Positions 26,969 to 34,916 are shown, numbered from the stretch's first letter. The stretch: DNA of 64,000 bases from Chitinophaga qingshengii (GCF_014529935.1 NZ_JACVFC010000002.1:992001-1056000), one strand, 5' to 3'. The notes: generated from the letters alone by a model not told the origin. Program-made: numbers and translations.

Positions 26969-28108
26969 TTACTTTTTACTGAATATCATGGCTGCATTAC
27001 AACCGCCGAAGCCGGACACTGTTTTCAGGAGATGGCCGGATGGTTGCTGACGCAGGGTGTTACTAACGTTGACAGGCATACTGACACCAGGTGTTTCGTA
27101 TCCTTTGGTGGGTAGTATAACGCCTTTTTTCATGGCTTTTATACTGATAATGGCTTCTACCAGTCCGGCTGCGCCGAGGGTATGACCATAGTATCCTTTG
27201 AGGCTGTTGACCGGCACTGTCGCCAATCCTGCGTGGTGCAGGGCTTTGGCTTCCATCTCATCGTTGTACAGCGTGGCTGTGCCGTGGGCTGATACAAATC
27301 CGATATCTTCCGGTTGCAGGCCGCTACCTGTAAGGGCCAGCTGCATGGCGTTGGCCAGCTCCTGACCGGTACGGGAAGGTCCGGAAATATGATTGGCGTC
27401 GTTGCTGATAGCACCGGCGCCGAGTATAATATCCGCGTTGTGCGGGTCTTTGCTAAGGATCATGGTAGCGGCGGCCTCTCCCAATGATACACCGGTGCGG
27501 TGCGCATCGAAAGGTTTACAGGGTACGGCGCTGACAGCCTGAAATGACTGAAAGCCGGACAATACGAAGCGGGTGAGCACATCGGCGCCCGTTACCACTA
27601 TGTGGTCGTATTTCCCGGAAGCGATGAGGCGTTGACCGGTTAAAATAGCTACCAGTCCGGATATGCAGGCACTGCTGATCACCAGCGGCGTATTCACCGC
27701 ACCGAGGCGGGCCGCTATTTTTTGCGCCGTGGCGGCAGGCCGCAGCTGTGAAAGCGGCGGAATTATGCCATCCGCCTGCTGTTCCAGCAGTTCGATGTTG
27801 CCTTTGGTAGTGGAAATGATCAGACCGGTGCGGGTATCCGACAAACGTATATCCGTTTGCGATAGTGCTTCCGTAGCGGAAGCGATCACCAGCTGCTCAA
27901 ATTTCGTGTAGCCTTCGAGGTTAAGTCCGCCGATGGCTTTCTCCAGCATTTCCGGAGCCATCATAGCGCCATAGAAAGGCGCAGGACCATAGTCTTCCCG
28001 GTTTTGTAAACGGATACCACTGTTGCCCTGGATGACCTGTTCAAAATTCTCATCCGTGTTCACGCCCAGTGGCCCAACAATATTATCTGCAACTACGAAG
28101 ACCATCAT
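26969..28108 (-). CDS. Ketosynthase with complete active site
   Basis: 379 residues. C148 (SSACISG), H275 (SAHGTAT) and H309 (GYYGHTLGAAG) make a full Cys-His-His triad. It is shorter than FabF and lacks a partner gene next to it. In aryl-polyene systems a separate ketosynthase performs early extension steps on the aryl starter (ApeR-like role), which is the likeliest job for one of the two solo ketosynthases here. Two consecutive ATGs (28108, 28105) are possible starts. It is 3 bp from the thioesterase gene. Confidence 0.9.
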   Translation of the reverse strand: MMVFVVADNIVGPLGVNTDENFEQVIQGNSGIRLQNREDYGPAPFYGAMMAPEMLEKAIGGLNLEGYTKFEQLVIASATEALSQTDIRLSDTRTGLIISTTKGNIELLEQQADGIIPPLSQLRPAATAQKIAARLGAVNTPLVISSACISGLVAILTGQRLIASGKYDHIVVTGADVLTRFVLSGFQSFQAVSAVPCKPFDAHRTGVSLGEAAATMILSKDPHNADIILGAGAISNDANHISGPSRTGQELANAMQLALTGSGLQPEDIGFVSAHGTATLYNDEMEAKALHHAGLATVPVNSLKGYYGHTLGAAGLVEAIISIKAMKKGVILPTKGYETPGVSMPVNVSNTLRQQPSGHLLKTVSGFGGCNAAMIFSKK

Positions 28109-28111
28109 CCT

Positions 28112-28543
28112 TTATTTATGCAAGTGTCTTTTTTTCCATTCGTTGAAGAAAACCGGGGTAGTCAGTTGCAGCAGCTCTGTGTCTTTATCCAGGAAAACCT
28201 GTACAGTAGAGCCTTTAGCGATGACCTCACCGGTTACCGGATTGGAGAGCACATAGTTGAACCTGATCTTAGCTGCGAGGTCGTCTACCAGGGTAGTTTC
28301 TACCTGTACACGATCGCCATAGCGCAGGGGACGTTTATAATCGCACTGAATATTGACCACCGGCGCCGTAAAGCCGGCATTAAAAATATCCAGGTAACGT
28401 AAACCATGCTTTTCACCGAAAGCCTCTCTCCCGTCTTCAAAATACCGCACATAGTGGCCATGCCAGACTATGCCCAGTGAATCCACTTCATTAAACTTCA
28501 CCGGAAACTCGGTGCATTCGGTTATTTGCTCCATACGTGCCAT
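28112..28543 (-). CDS. 4HBT-family acyl-CoA/ACP thioesterase
   Basis: 143 residues, hotdog fold of the 4-hydroxybenzoyl-CoA thioesterase type. FNEVDSLGIVWHGHYVRYFEDGRE carries the conserved Asp21 and the His28 region. It would release or edit acyl chains on ACP/CoA in the pigment pathway (ApeK-like role). A Met at residue 4 is an alternative start. The 93-bp gap upstream holds a 34-bp-armed inverted repeat. Confidence 0.87.
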   Translation of the reverse strand: MARMEQITECTEFPVKFNEVDSLGIVWHGHYVRYFEDGREAFGEKHGLRYLDIFNAGFTAPVVNIQCDYKRPLRYGDRVQVETTLVDDLAAKIRFNYVLSNPVTGEVIAKGSTVQVFLDKDTELLQLTTPVFFNEWKKRHLHK

Positions 28544-28547
28544 TTTC

Positions 28548-28627
28548 GGATTTCTTGATTTATGGATTTCTTGATTTCGGGCACCCGACGATCCCCGAAA
28601 TCAAGAAATCCATAAATCAAAAAATCC
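28548..28627. repeat. 34-bp inverted repeat inside the cluster transcript
   Basis: Arms 28548-28581 and 28594-28627 are reverse complements with one mismatch around a 12-nt loop. Each arm is itself a tandem of GGATTTCTTGATTT-type units. It lies between the hypothetical and thioesterase genes and closely resembles the repeat at 41877-42016. A folded RNA would be very stable, but there is no trailing U-run typical of a terminator. Confidence 0.85.
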
Positions 28628-28636
28628 CTAAATATT

Positions 28637-29371
28637 TTATCCTTTCTTCTTCGGCGCTTTTTTGGCTTTTTCTTCTTTAGCCACCGCCGTTTTAGTTTCT
28701 TTCTTAGGTGCTACCGGCGTTTCTTCTACAGGATCCTGTGCGTTAGCATATTTCTCCTTCCATTTTTTGTAGTCGATGTGCTCCAGTACTTTGTGTACGG
28801 TATACGCCCAGTAGTTACGGAAACCGAAGCCCTGTGCCTTGCCGGTCATGCGTTCTGTCATCAGTACGCTGCGGGAGCCCATATCCACGACGGTTACATA
28901 CATGGCTGCTTCTTTTTCCGTTTTGCTCATGGCTTCCATTACAAACAGCACACCAATCCCTTTTCTGTCACCGAATTTGTAGCCTTTCACCAGTTTGGTG
29001 ATATCTTCCGGTTTCAGGCGGTTGTAATCGGCCGCATCTTCGGATTTGATTTTATCGGTATTTACACTGGCATTTCTTTCGTTGGTTTCGCTCACATCGA
29101 AATCTACTTTAGAGCGTTTGAAAGCGCCGGGAACATCATATTTTTTAGGTTCGTTCCGGATCACGTCGTTGATACCGGCGAAATGACGGGTGATATCAGC
29201 AGGACTGGCAGCAGCGTCGCCCAGCAGGCGGGCTTGCGTGAAATCCACACCCAGCCAGGTAAAAGGAGTGTCAGTATTGTCCAGAAAGTTTTTCAATTTC
29301 TGGGCCTGTGTAGCGGTGATAAAAAAGCTACAGAGAAGGATGGTCAGGGCAAAAACTTTACGGATAAGCAT
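28637..29371 (-). CDS. Secreted protein of unknown function in the pigment cluster
   Basis: 244 residues. A signal peptide (MLIRKVFALTILLCSFFITATQAQ) precedes a ~175-residue globular part and a Lys/Ala/Glu-rich tail ending KAKKAPKKKG. The globular part has 'FTWLGVDFTQARLLGD' near its start and 'GYKFGDRKGIGVLFVMEAMSK' in the middle; I recognise no family. It sits 6 bp from the dehydratase-like gene, so it belongs to the operon. It acts in the periplasm, perhaps in pigment placement; the basic tail could bind anionic lipid or wall. Confidence 0.8.
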   Translation of the reverse strand: MLIRKVFALTILLCSFFITATQAQKLKNFLDNTDTPFTWLGVDFTQARLLGDAAASPADITRHFAGINDVIRNEPKKYDVPGAFKRSKVDFDVSETNERNASVNTDKIKSEDAADYNRLKPEDITKLVKGYKFGDRKGIGVLFVMEAMSKTEKEAAMYVTVVDMGSRSVLMTERMTGKAQGFGFRNYWAYTVHKVLEHIDYKKWKEKYANAQDPVEETPVAPKKETKTAVAKEEKAKKAPKKKG

Positions 29372-29377
29372 AACTTT

Positions 29378-29809
29378 TTATTTAAGGGGATTGATGAAAA
29401 TTTTCAGTTCACACTGTGCCATCACTTTGCCTTCATACATCACTTTACCATTTACCATGGTAGCGTTAAACACTTCGCCGGTTATTTCCGTGGTGGTTTC
29501 GATCGTTTGACCGGCGGGAGGCAGTTCAAATATTTCCAGGTCTTTCACCGCGCCGATGAAACCCAGGGGAACGGGACTGTTTTCCTGTTTGGCAATGTAG
29601 CCTACACGGGCGGCGGCGGTTTGGGCCATATTTTCCATGAGGCCGGGAGGCATCAGCACACCGTTTTCCACAAATACGTTATCGGGCGCAATATGCAGGG
29701 CAGTGCGGGTAATGGGACCGTTCACCTCCAGGATACCACTGATCATCACAATAGGGGTACGCTGAGGAATATAGGCGGTAATATCGTCTGAATGAATAAA
29801 CATCTGCAC
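29378..29809 (-). CDS. Hotdog dehydratase-like protein with Glu but without catalytic His (ApeP-like)
   Basis: 143 residues. The opening DITAYIPQRTPIVMISGI parallels FabZ's leader, and PPGLMENMAQTAAA matches FabZ's central helix with Glu59 at the Glu68 position. The segment that carries FabZ His54 reads NVFVENGVLMPPG and has no His. It is the mirror image of the cluster's other hotdog protein, which keeps His but lost Glu. The expected role is polyene dehydration, perhaps as a heterodimer. Confidence 0.85.
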   Translation of the reverse strand: MQMFIHSDDITAYIPQRTPIVMISGILEVNGPITRTALHIAPDNVFVENGVLMPPGLMENMAQTAAARVGYIAKQENSPVPLGFIGAVKDLEIFELPPAGQTIETTTEITGEVFNATMVNGKVMYEGKVMAQCELKIFINPLK

Positions 29810-29879
29810 AAGTTATTATTTATAGACAAAACACGAAATAAATCGAATTATTCGACATTATTACGCGTAAAAACACGGA

Positions 29880-30755
29880 TTATGCCCAAAAATCATAATA
29901 ATTGAACCATTGCTCCGGGTAACGGTGGATTTTTTCTTCCAGCAGACCGGCGAAATCGGCGAGGGCTGTTTCCACACCTTGTTGCCGGCGCCCATGGTAA
30001 GAACGGGGCTCAGTAGCATAAAAATGATAGTGGGTGGCCGTTTCCTTAAAAGCAAATACCACACAAACCGGCACCCGGAAAGTAGCTGCCAGCAGGAAAG
30101 GGCCCATAGGAAAACGGGCATCATGGCCTAACAGTTTAGTGGTAACCGTTTTATTCCCAGGCAGAAAACGATCGGCGTGCATGCATACCAGTTCCTGGTT
30201 ACTCAATGCTTCATTGATGGCATAGATATGCGATAAATCATCCTTAATTACGATGATATTCACATTTCTGTCGCCGGTAATGGAAGATAAGTACTCCTTG
30301 ATACGCTGGTGCTCTCCATCGAACATGACAATATTAATACGGGTTTGCAGGCGTTTAAACAGGTGCCCGGCCACTTCCCAGTTACCCAGGTGCGCGCTCA
30401 GCATGATTCCGCCACGTCCGCCAGCCACCATTTCACGTAAATGATGTTCCCCGTCAAAATCGAAAGTAAACTTGTTGGCCATATCTGCCATCACGACAAT
30501 CTTATCGATCAGCGTCTGGCCAAATACATAATAGTTACGATACAGGTTCAGTAATGATTTCCACCTGCCATAGCCTATTTTGGTATGAAAGTATTGATAG
30601 ATGGGTTTGGAAGAGCTCCAGGAAAATAAAAAGTAATAAAAAGCGACAAATCTTAACAGAAAATAAGCGGGGTAAACACCTCCATATCGTAATATGAAAA
30701 TAAAAATACTGTAACCCAGCTTATTTCCTTTTGACTTTCCTTGCCAGGAAGGCAT
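29880..30755 (-). CDS. LpxL/HtrB-like acyltransferase
   Basis: 291 residues. One N-terminal membrane segment and the HX4E motif of lipid A late acyltransferases, H122-LGNW-E127 in SAHLGNWE, are present; GGIMLSAHLGNWEVAG is the usual context. Such enzymes move an acyl group from ACP to a lipid acceptor at the inner membrane. Here it directly follows an ACP gene (TAATG, 1-bp overlap) and probably transfers the polyene or a fatty chain onto the pigment's lipid partner. A general lipid A role is less likely because of the location. Confidence 0.88.
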   Translation of the reverse strand: MPSWQGKSKGNKLGYSIFIFILRYGGVYPAYFLLRFVAFYYFLFSWSSSKPIYQYFHTKIGYGRWKSLLNLYRNYYVFGQTLIDKIVVMADMANKFTFDFDGEHHLREMVAGGRGGIMLSAHLGNWEVAGHLFKRLQTRINIVMFDGEHQRIKEYLSSITGDRNVNIIVIKDDLSHIYAINEALSNQELVCMHADRFLPGNKTVTTKLLGHDARFPMGPFLLAATFRVPVCVVFAFKETATHYHFYATEPRSYHGRRQQGVETALADFAGLLEEKIHRYPEQWFNYYDFWA

Positions 30756-31012
30756 TATACCAGTTCTTTTTGTTGTACACGAGCTGTTACATAATCGTAG
30801 AAATCCTGGAAGGTAACGATAGACTGGAAGTCTTCCGGTTTAACTTTAAAACCGAAATTATCTTCTATCACTACCACCATGTCGATATAATCCAGGCTGT
30901 CCAGATCCAGCGTGGATTTGAGGTTCGCTTCAGGCTTAATGTCCGTGGGGTTCGCTTCAAACTCCTCCACCAGAAACTTGTTCGTAACAGTTATTATTTC
31001 CTTGATATCCAT
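30755..31012 (-). CDS. Acyl carrier protein
   Basis: 85 residues, acidic. The phosphopantetheine Ser39 lies in DLDSLDYIDMVV. It is the first of two ACPs in transcription order. Its stop overlaps the LpxL-like acyltransferase start (TAATG), which suggests that acyltransferase as a direct client. The upstream gap of 180 bp carries A/T-rich paired words. Confidence 0.92.
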   Translation of the reverse strand: MDIKEIITVTNKFLVEEFEANPTDIKPEANLKSTLDLDSLDYIDMVVVIEDNFGFKVKPEDFQSIVTFQDFYDYVTARVQQKELV

Positions 31013-31104
31013 AAATGTGCGAATCAGATATAGGTCGTTTTAAAATAATTTATAGCGGTTAATCTTACCCAATCCTGATTTTATCCTCCAAAGTTAAAAA
31101 ATTT

Positions 31105-31192
31105 AAAGATTGGGTTATTTGCTTATTTGCTTATTTTCTGAATCAAGGGCTCTTTAATAAACAAATAACTAAATAACCAAATTTCTAAATTT
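31105..31192. repeat. Paired inverted GGTTATTTGCTTATTT / AAATAACTAAATAACC words
   Basis: In the 180-bp gap before the ACP gene, tandem TTATTTGC units (31111-31135) face tandem AAATAAC units (31160-31180), then AATTTCTAAATTTCTAAATTCC runs to the ketosynthase stop. Same style as 25743-25838. Confidence 0.55.
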
Positions 31193-32419
31193 CTAAATTC
31201 CAGTCCACTTTCTGACAATGAGGGAAGAGTTGGTCCCTCCAAAGCCAAAAGAGTTGGACAAAAATATATTAAATTTTTTATCTATGGTCTTTGTGGCAAT
31301 ATTCAATTTAGCGGCATCTCCGTCCGGATTTTCCAGGTTAATGTTAGGCGCGATAAAATCGTGCTGCATCATGAGCATGGAATAAACGATTTCACTGGCG
31401 CCCGCCATCCAGCATTCGTGGCCGGTCATGGATTTGGTAGAGCTGACGAATGGGTTGGAAGCGCCGAACACCTCATAGATGGCACTGGCTTCGCTGGCGT
31501 CGCCGGCCGGGGTGGAGGTAGCGTGTGCGTTGATATACTCAATATCGGCTGCCTGGAGCCCGGCGTCCTGCAAGGCGATCTGCAGGGAACGTACCGGCCC
31601 GTCCACCGTTGGGTTGGAGATATGGCTGCCATTGGAAGAGAAGCCATAACCCAGTACTTCGCCGAGGATGGTAGCGCCTCTGCGGCGGGCCGATTCCAGG
31701 CTTTCGAGGATCACGGTAGCGGCGCCGCCGCTGGGAACGAGACCGTCACGGTCGCGGTCAAACGGCCGGGAAGCCCTGGTGGGGTCCTGCTCGCGGGTGG
31801 AGAAAGCAGCGATCGCATCGAAATTGCCCATGGCGTACAGGTTCACTTCCTGAGCGCCGCCACAGATCACTGCATCCTGCATACCGTTACGGATAAACAT
31901 ATATCCGAGGCCGATAGCATGGGAACCGCTGGCACAGGCCGCGCTCACGGTGAAATTAACGCCCCGCAGCTTAAAGATGGTGGCCAGGTTCATATTTACG
32001 GTGGAGTTCATGGTCTGGAATACAGAACCGGAACCCACCAGCATGGTATCTTTTTTTTCCCGCATGATATCCGTGGCCTCAATCACTGGTTTGGCCGAAC
32101 TGTCGTTGCCATATAACAGTCCCACCGGGGTACTGTCAATATAGTCCTGGTCCATTCCCGCCTGGGCAAGCGCCTCACGGGTGGCCATATACGCAAATTC
32201 TGCCTGTTCGGGCATCATGAGCCTGGCCCGGCGATCCAGCAGCCCTTTCAGTTCAGGACGCTGTATAAAGCCGGTGAGGCCGGAACGGTAACCAAATGTT
32301 TTCCGCTCAGGGTCCAGTACAATACCGGATTTGCCCGTATACAATGAATCCCTCACCTCCTGCATGTCTTTACCAATGCAGGAGTAGATTCCCATTCCAG
32401 TGATCACTACTCGGTTCAT
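31193..32419 (-). CDS. FabF-like ketosynthase with complete active site
   Basis: 408 residues, the most FabF-like of the set. C162 (SAACASG), H299 (NAHATSTP) and H334 (TGHECWMAGA) form the triad; TKSMTGHE is the family's usual Lys-containing motif. It follows the ketoreductase gene by 14 bp. As second gene group after the ammonia-lyase it may catalyse the first condensation on the aryl starter, or supply a fatty chain for the pigment's lipid half. The choice cannot be made from sequence. Confidence 0.92.
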   Translation of the reverse strand: MNRVVITGMGIYSCIGKDMQEVRDSLYTGKSGIVLDPERKTFGYRSGLTGFIQRPELKGLLDRRARLMMPEQAEFAYMATREALAQAGMDQDYIDSTPVGLLYGNDSSAKPVIEATDIMREKKDTMLVGSGSVFQTMNSTVNMNLATIFKLRGVNFTVSAACASGSHAIGLGYMFIRNGMQDAVICGGAQEVNLYAMGNFDAIAAFSTREQDPTRASRPFDRDRDGLVPSGGAATVILESLESARRRGATILGEVLGYGFSSNGSHISNPTVDGPVRSLQIALQDAGLQAADIEYINAHATSTPAGDASEASAIYEVFGASNPFVSSTKSMTGHECWMAGASEIVYSMLMMQHDFIAPNINLENPDGDAAKLNIATKTIDKKFNIFLSNSFGFGGTNSSLIVRKWTGI

Positions 32420-32433
32420 GTATAAACTACTTT

Positions 32434-33165
32434 TTAAGTATGGAGACCTCCGTTGATGTTCAACACTTCTCCTGTGATATATCCGGCTGCTTTGGAAGCC
32501 AGGAACGCTACGGCTTCTGCCACCTCTTCGGGGGTACCGAAGCGGTTCATGGGCACCTGGGCCGCCAGTTCCTTCTCGTTCAGCTCGGCGGTCATATCGG
32601 TTTTGATGAAGCCGGGCGCAATGGCATTGACGGTAACACCCCGCTTGGCCACTTCCTGGGCCAGCGCTTTGGTAGCGCCAATGATACCCGCTTTGGCAGC
32701 GGAGTAATTGGTCTGCCCCGGCAATCCTTTGATACCGGACAGTGATACCATATTGATGATACGGCCATAACGCTTCAACAACATCGGATTCAACACCTGT
32801 TTGGTGACATGATAAAAACCATTCAGGCTGATATTCAATACATTATTCCATTGTGCGTCGGTCATCCAGAACATCAGGGAATCTTCCCGGATACCGGCAT
32901 TGTTGACCAATACTTCAATGGTATGTTGTTCTTTGTTTTGTTCTATCCATCCGCCCAGTACTGTTTGTACATCGGCGGCATCTCCTACGTTGAACTGCAA
33001 CAGCTCACCGCTGCTGCCTTTCGCCTTCACTGCCTCCAGGGTGTCCTGTGCAGCGGCTTCATTGCCTTTATAATTGATCAGGACATGATATCCCAATTCC
33101 GCCATTTTAATACATACTGCCCTGCCAATACCGCGGGAACCTCCTGTAATTAAGGCACATTTCAT
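32434..33165 (-). CDS. FabG-like 3-oxoacyl-ACP reductase
   Basis: 243 residues, classical short-chain dehydrogenase. NADP motif TGGSRGIG (7-14), NNAG, catalytic Ser141, Tyr154 and Lys158 (YSAAK) are all present. It would reduce the beta-keto group after each condensation in polyene formation (ApeQ-like role). It lies 58 bp downstream of the ammonia-lyase gene, a gap that holds three to four copies of the CGAATTA word. Confidence 0.92.
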   Translation of the reverse strand: MKCALITGGSRGIGRAVCIKMAELGYHVLINYKGNEAAAQDTLEAVKAKGSSGELLQFNVGDAADVQTVLGGWIEQNKEQHTIEVLVNNAGIREDSLMFWMTDAQWNNVLNISLNGFYHVTKQVLNPMLLKRYGRIINMVSLSGIKGLPGQTNYSAAKAGIIGATKALAQEVAKRGVTVNAIAPGFIKTDMTAELNEKELAAQVPMNRFGTPEEVAEAVAFLASKAAGYITGEVLNINGGLHT

Positions 33166-33170
33166 GAAAA

Positions 33171-33196
33171 TTACGAATTACGAATTACGAATTAAG
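33171..33196. repeat. Tandem TTACGAA repeat in the cluster's first gap
   Basis: TTACGAATTACGAATTACGA plus a degenerate fourth unit, period 8, within the 58-bp gap between ammonia-lyase and ketoreductase genes. It is the cleanest copy of the word seen at 17631 and 19275. Confidence 0.8.
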
Positions 33197-33223
33197 AGTT
33201 ACGGTCTGTGATCTGCGTAGAAA

Positions 33224-34762
33224 TCAGAACATTTTTACCGGCTCATTACATAAAAGATAATCTTTAATCTTGCCGAGGTCCTTATACATTGGGCTATCTT
33301 CAATGAATTTAGGATAAATTGCTCTTACTTCCCGGTACATCTTTTTAGAGAAAGCCGCCAGCCTTTCCTCGCATTGCAGATAGTCTACCGCCTGTAATAC
33401 GGTCAGCGTATGAATCGCCAGCACCTCGAAGGTATTGGCAATTACCCTGTTGGCCATCAGTGCGGAGTTACAGCCCATGCTCACAATATCCTGGTTATCG
33501 TTGTTATTCGGGATACTGTGTACGTACATCGGGAAGGACAAGGTTTGGTTTTCTGCTACGGTAGAGGTAGCGGTAAACTGTGCGCCCTGCATACCGAAGT
33601 TGAAGCCCAGTTTACCCAGGTTCATAAACGGCGGGAACTTGTGGTTCAGTTTTTCGTTCAGCAGGTAGTTGAGCTGACGTTCCGCCAGCATAGACAGCCG
33701 GGTGGTAGCGATTTTCAGCTTGTCCATTTCCAGGGAGATATAATCGCCATGGAAGTTACCGCCGTGGAATACGTTTTCCAGCTCATGGTCCACCACCGGG
33801 TTGTCGCTCACGGAGTTGAGTTCCTGTATCACTATTTTTTCTGCCTGTATAATGGTATCATACACAGGGCCCAGGATCTGGGGCACACAACGCAGGGAAT
33901 AATATTCCTGTACTTTATCCTTGAAGATTTCTTCTTCCAGTTCTTTATAGAGATGGTCCGGACGATGCCTTACCATTTTGCTGCCTTCCAGTACTTCGCG
34001 CATTTTGGCGGCTACCGTGTTCTGGCCGGTGTGCATTTTCACGGCATTCAGTTCGGCTGACAGGTGGTCGTCGAACGCTTCCACGATTTCGTTGATCATG
34101 GCAGAGAGGGTAACGGCCCATCCCAGCAGTTGCCGGGCCTGTATCAGGTTCACCAGACCGGCGCCGGTCATCGCGGAAGTACCGTTGATGATGGCCAGGC
34201 CTTCGCGCACATGGATATTGATAGGCTTTAAACCCAGGCGGGCAAACACTTCTGCCGTAGGCTGCATTTTATCTTCGTACCATACTTCTCCTTCACCGAT
34301 CAGTACCAGGGCCAGATGGGCCAGCTGTACCAGGTCGCCGCTGGCGCCTACGCCACCGTGTTCAAACACACAAGGGTATACGTTTTTATTGATCAGGTCT
34401 TTCAGCAACACCACTACTTCAGGATGAATACCGGAATGTGCCTGCATAAAGCTGCTCAAACGCGCTATCATCAGGGCTTTGGTGACTACGGGAGAAAGCG
34501 GTTTGCCGGCGCCCGTGCTGTGGCTGCGGATCAGGTTATATTGCAGCTGAAAGGTATCCGCGTCGCTGATACGATATTGGGCCATCGGACCAAAACCTGT
34601 GTTGATACCATAAATCAGCTTTTTGGCGGAAAATTTTTTCAGAAACAAAAAGCTGGCTTCCACCTGTTGTAATGCCGCTGCGTCCAGGCTCAGCTCTTCA
34701 CCTGCGTAAAGCACTCTGTACACCTCATCGAGTGTCAGCGACTTACTTCCTAATACAACCAT
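33224..34762 (-). CDS. Aromatic amino-acid ammonia-lyase (tyrosine ammonia-lyase by context)
   Basis: 512 residues. The MIO cofactor triad is A140-S141-G142 (GVGASGDLVQLAHLAL), with YGINTGFG (Tyr51) as catalytic motif. The enzyme removes ammonia from an aromatic amino acid to give a cinnamate- or urocanate-type acid. The residues that separate histidine from tyrosine/phenylalanine lyases read Ser80-His81 (NLIRSHS), not the His-Leu of the Rhodobacter tyrosine enzyme. The tyrosine assignment therefore rests on context: it heads a flexirubin/aryl-polyene cluster and no hutU/hutI gene is near. It is the first gene of the 25-gene array, with a good promoter upstream. Confidence 0.88.
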   Translation of the reverse strand: MVVLGSKSLTLDEVYRVLYAGEELSLDAAALQQVEASFLFLKKFSAKKLIYGINTGFGPMAQYRISDADTFQLQYNLIRSHSTGAGKPLSPVVTKALMIARLSSFMQAHSGIHPEVVVLLKDLINKNVYPCVFEHGGVGASGDLVQLAHLALVLIGEGEVWYEDKMQPTAEVFARLGLKPINIHVREGLAIINGTSAMTGAGLVNLIQARQLLGWAVTLSAMINEIVEAFDDHLSAELNAVKMHTGQNTVAAKMREVLEGSKMVRHRPDHLYKELEEEIFKDKVQEYYSLRCVPQILGPVYDTIIQAEKIVIQELNSVSDNPVVDHELENVFHGGNFHGDYISLEMDKLKIATTRLSMLAERQLNYLLNEKLNHKFPPFMNLGKLGFNFGMQGAQFTATSTVAENQTLSFPMYVHSIPNNNDNQDIVSMGCNSALMANRVIANTFEVLAIHTLTVLQAVDYLQCEERLAAFSKKMYREVRAIYPKFIEDSPMYKDLGKIKDYLLCNEPVKMF

Positions 34763-34802
34763 TTTATATTATATTATTTATTTATTTATGTGAAAAAGTG
34801 CT

Positions 34803-34833
34803 CAAAAATAGTATAAAGATGGATTTAATCAAA
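34803..34833 (-). promoter_or_regulatory. Bacteroidota-type promoter of the pigment cluster
   Basis: On the minus strand TTTG (34833-34830), 19 bp, then TATTTTTG (34810-34803), matching TTTG-N19..21-TAnnTTTG. Predicted start of transcription about 34796, giving a leader of ~34 nt before the ammonia-lyase ATG at 34762. Confidence 0.7.
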
Positions 34834-34840
34834 TAAATCC
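34821..34840. promoter_or_regulatory. Inverted repeat over the -33 box, possible operator
   Basis: GGATTTA - ATCAAA - TAAATCC, 7-bp arms with a 6-nt centre that contains the -33 TTTG of the cluster promoter. Its position suits a repressor or activator site; no regulator gene lies beside it. Confidence 0.45.
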
Positions 34841-34916
34841 ACCCGGAACATTCACGAATTACGGGTAAGTACGCATGCGATAAATACCTGCTTTGGGGGA
34901 GGTCGGTTTTTACGGT

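Noticed and set aside
28548..28627. Insertion-sequence or MITE remnant
   Set aside because: No transposase gene and no target-site duplication visible; kept as a repeat only.
33171..33196. CRISPR array suspected from tandem repeats
   Set aside because: Units are 8-9 bp without spacers; no cas gene in the window.
8872..34762. DarA/DarB dialkylresorcinol synthase genes
   Set aside because: Looked for a KAS III-type ketosynthase plus an aromatase/flavin partner; none of the ketosynthases here has that character.
34763..34916. Riboswitch or leader peptide before the ammonia-lyase gene
   Set aside because: The predicted leader is only about 34 nt, with no conserved structure or coding frame.
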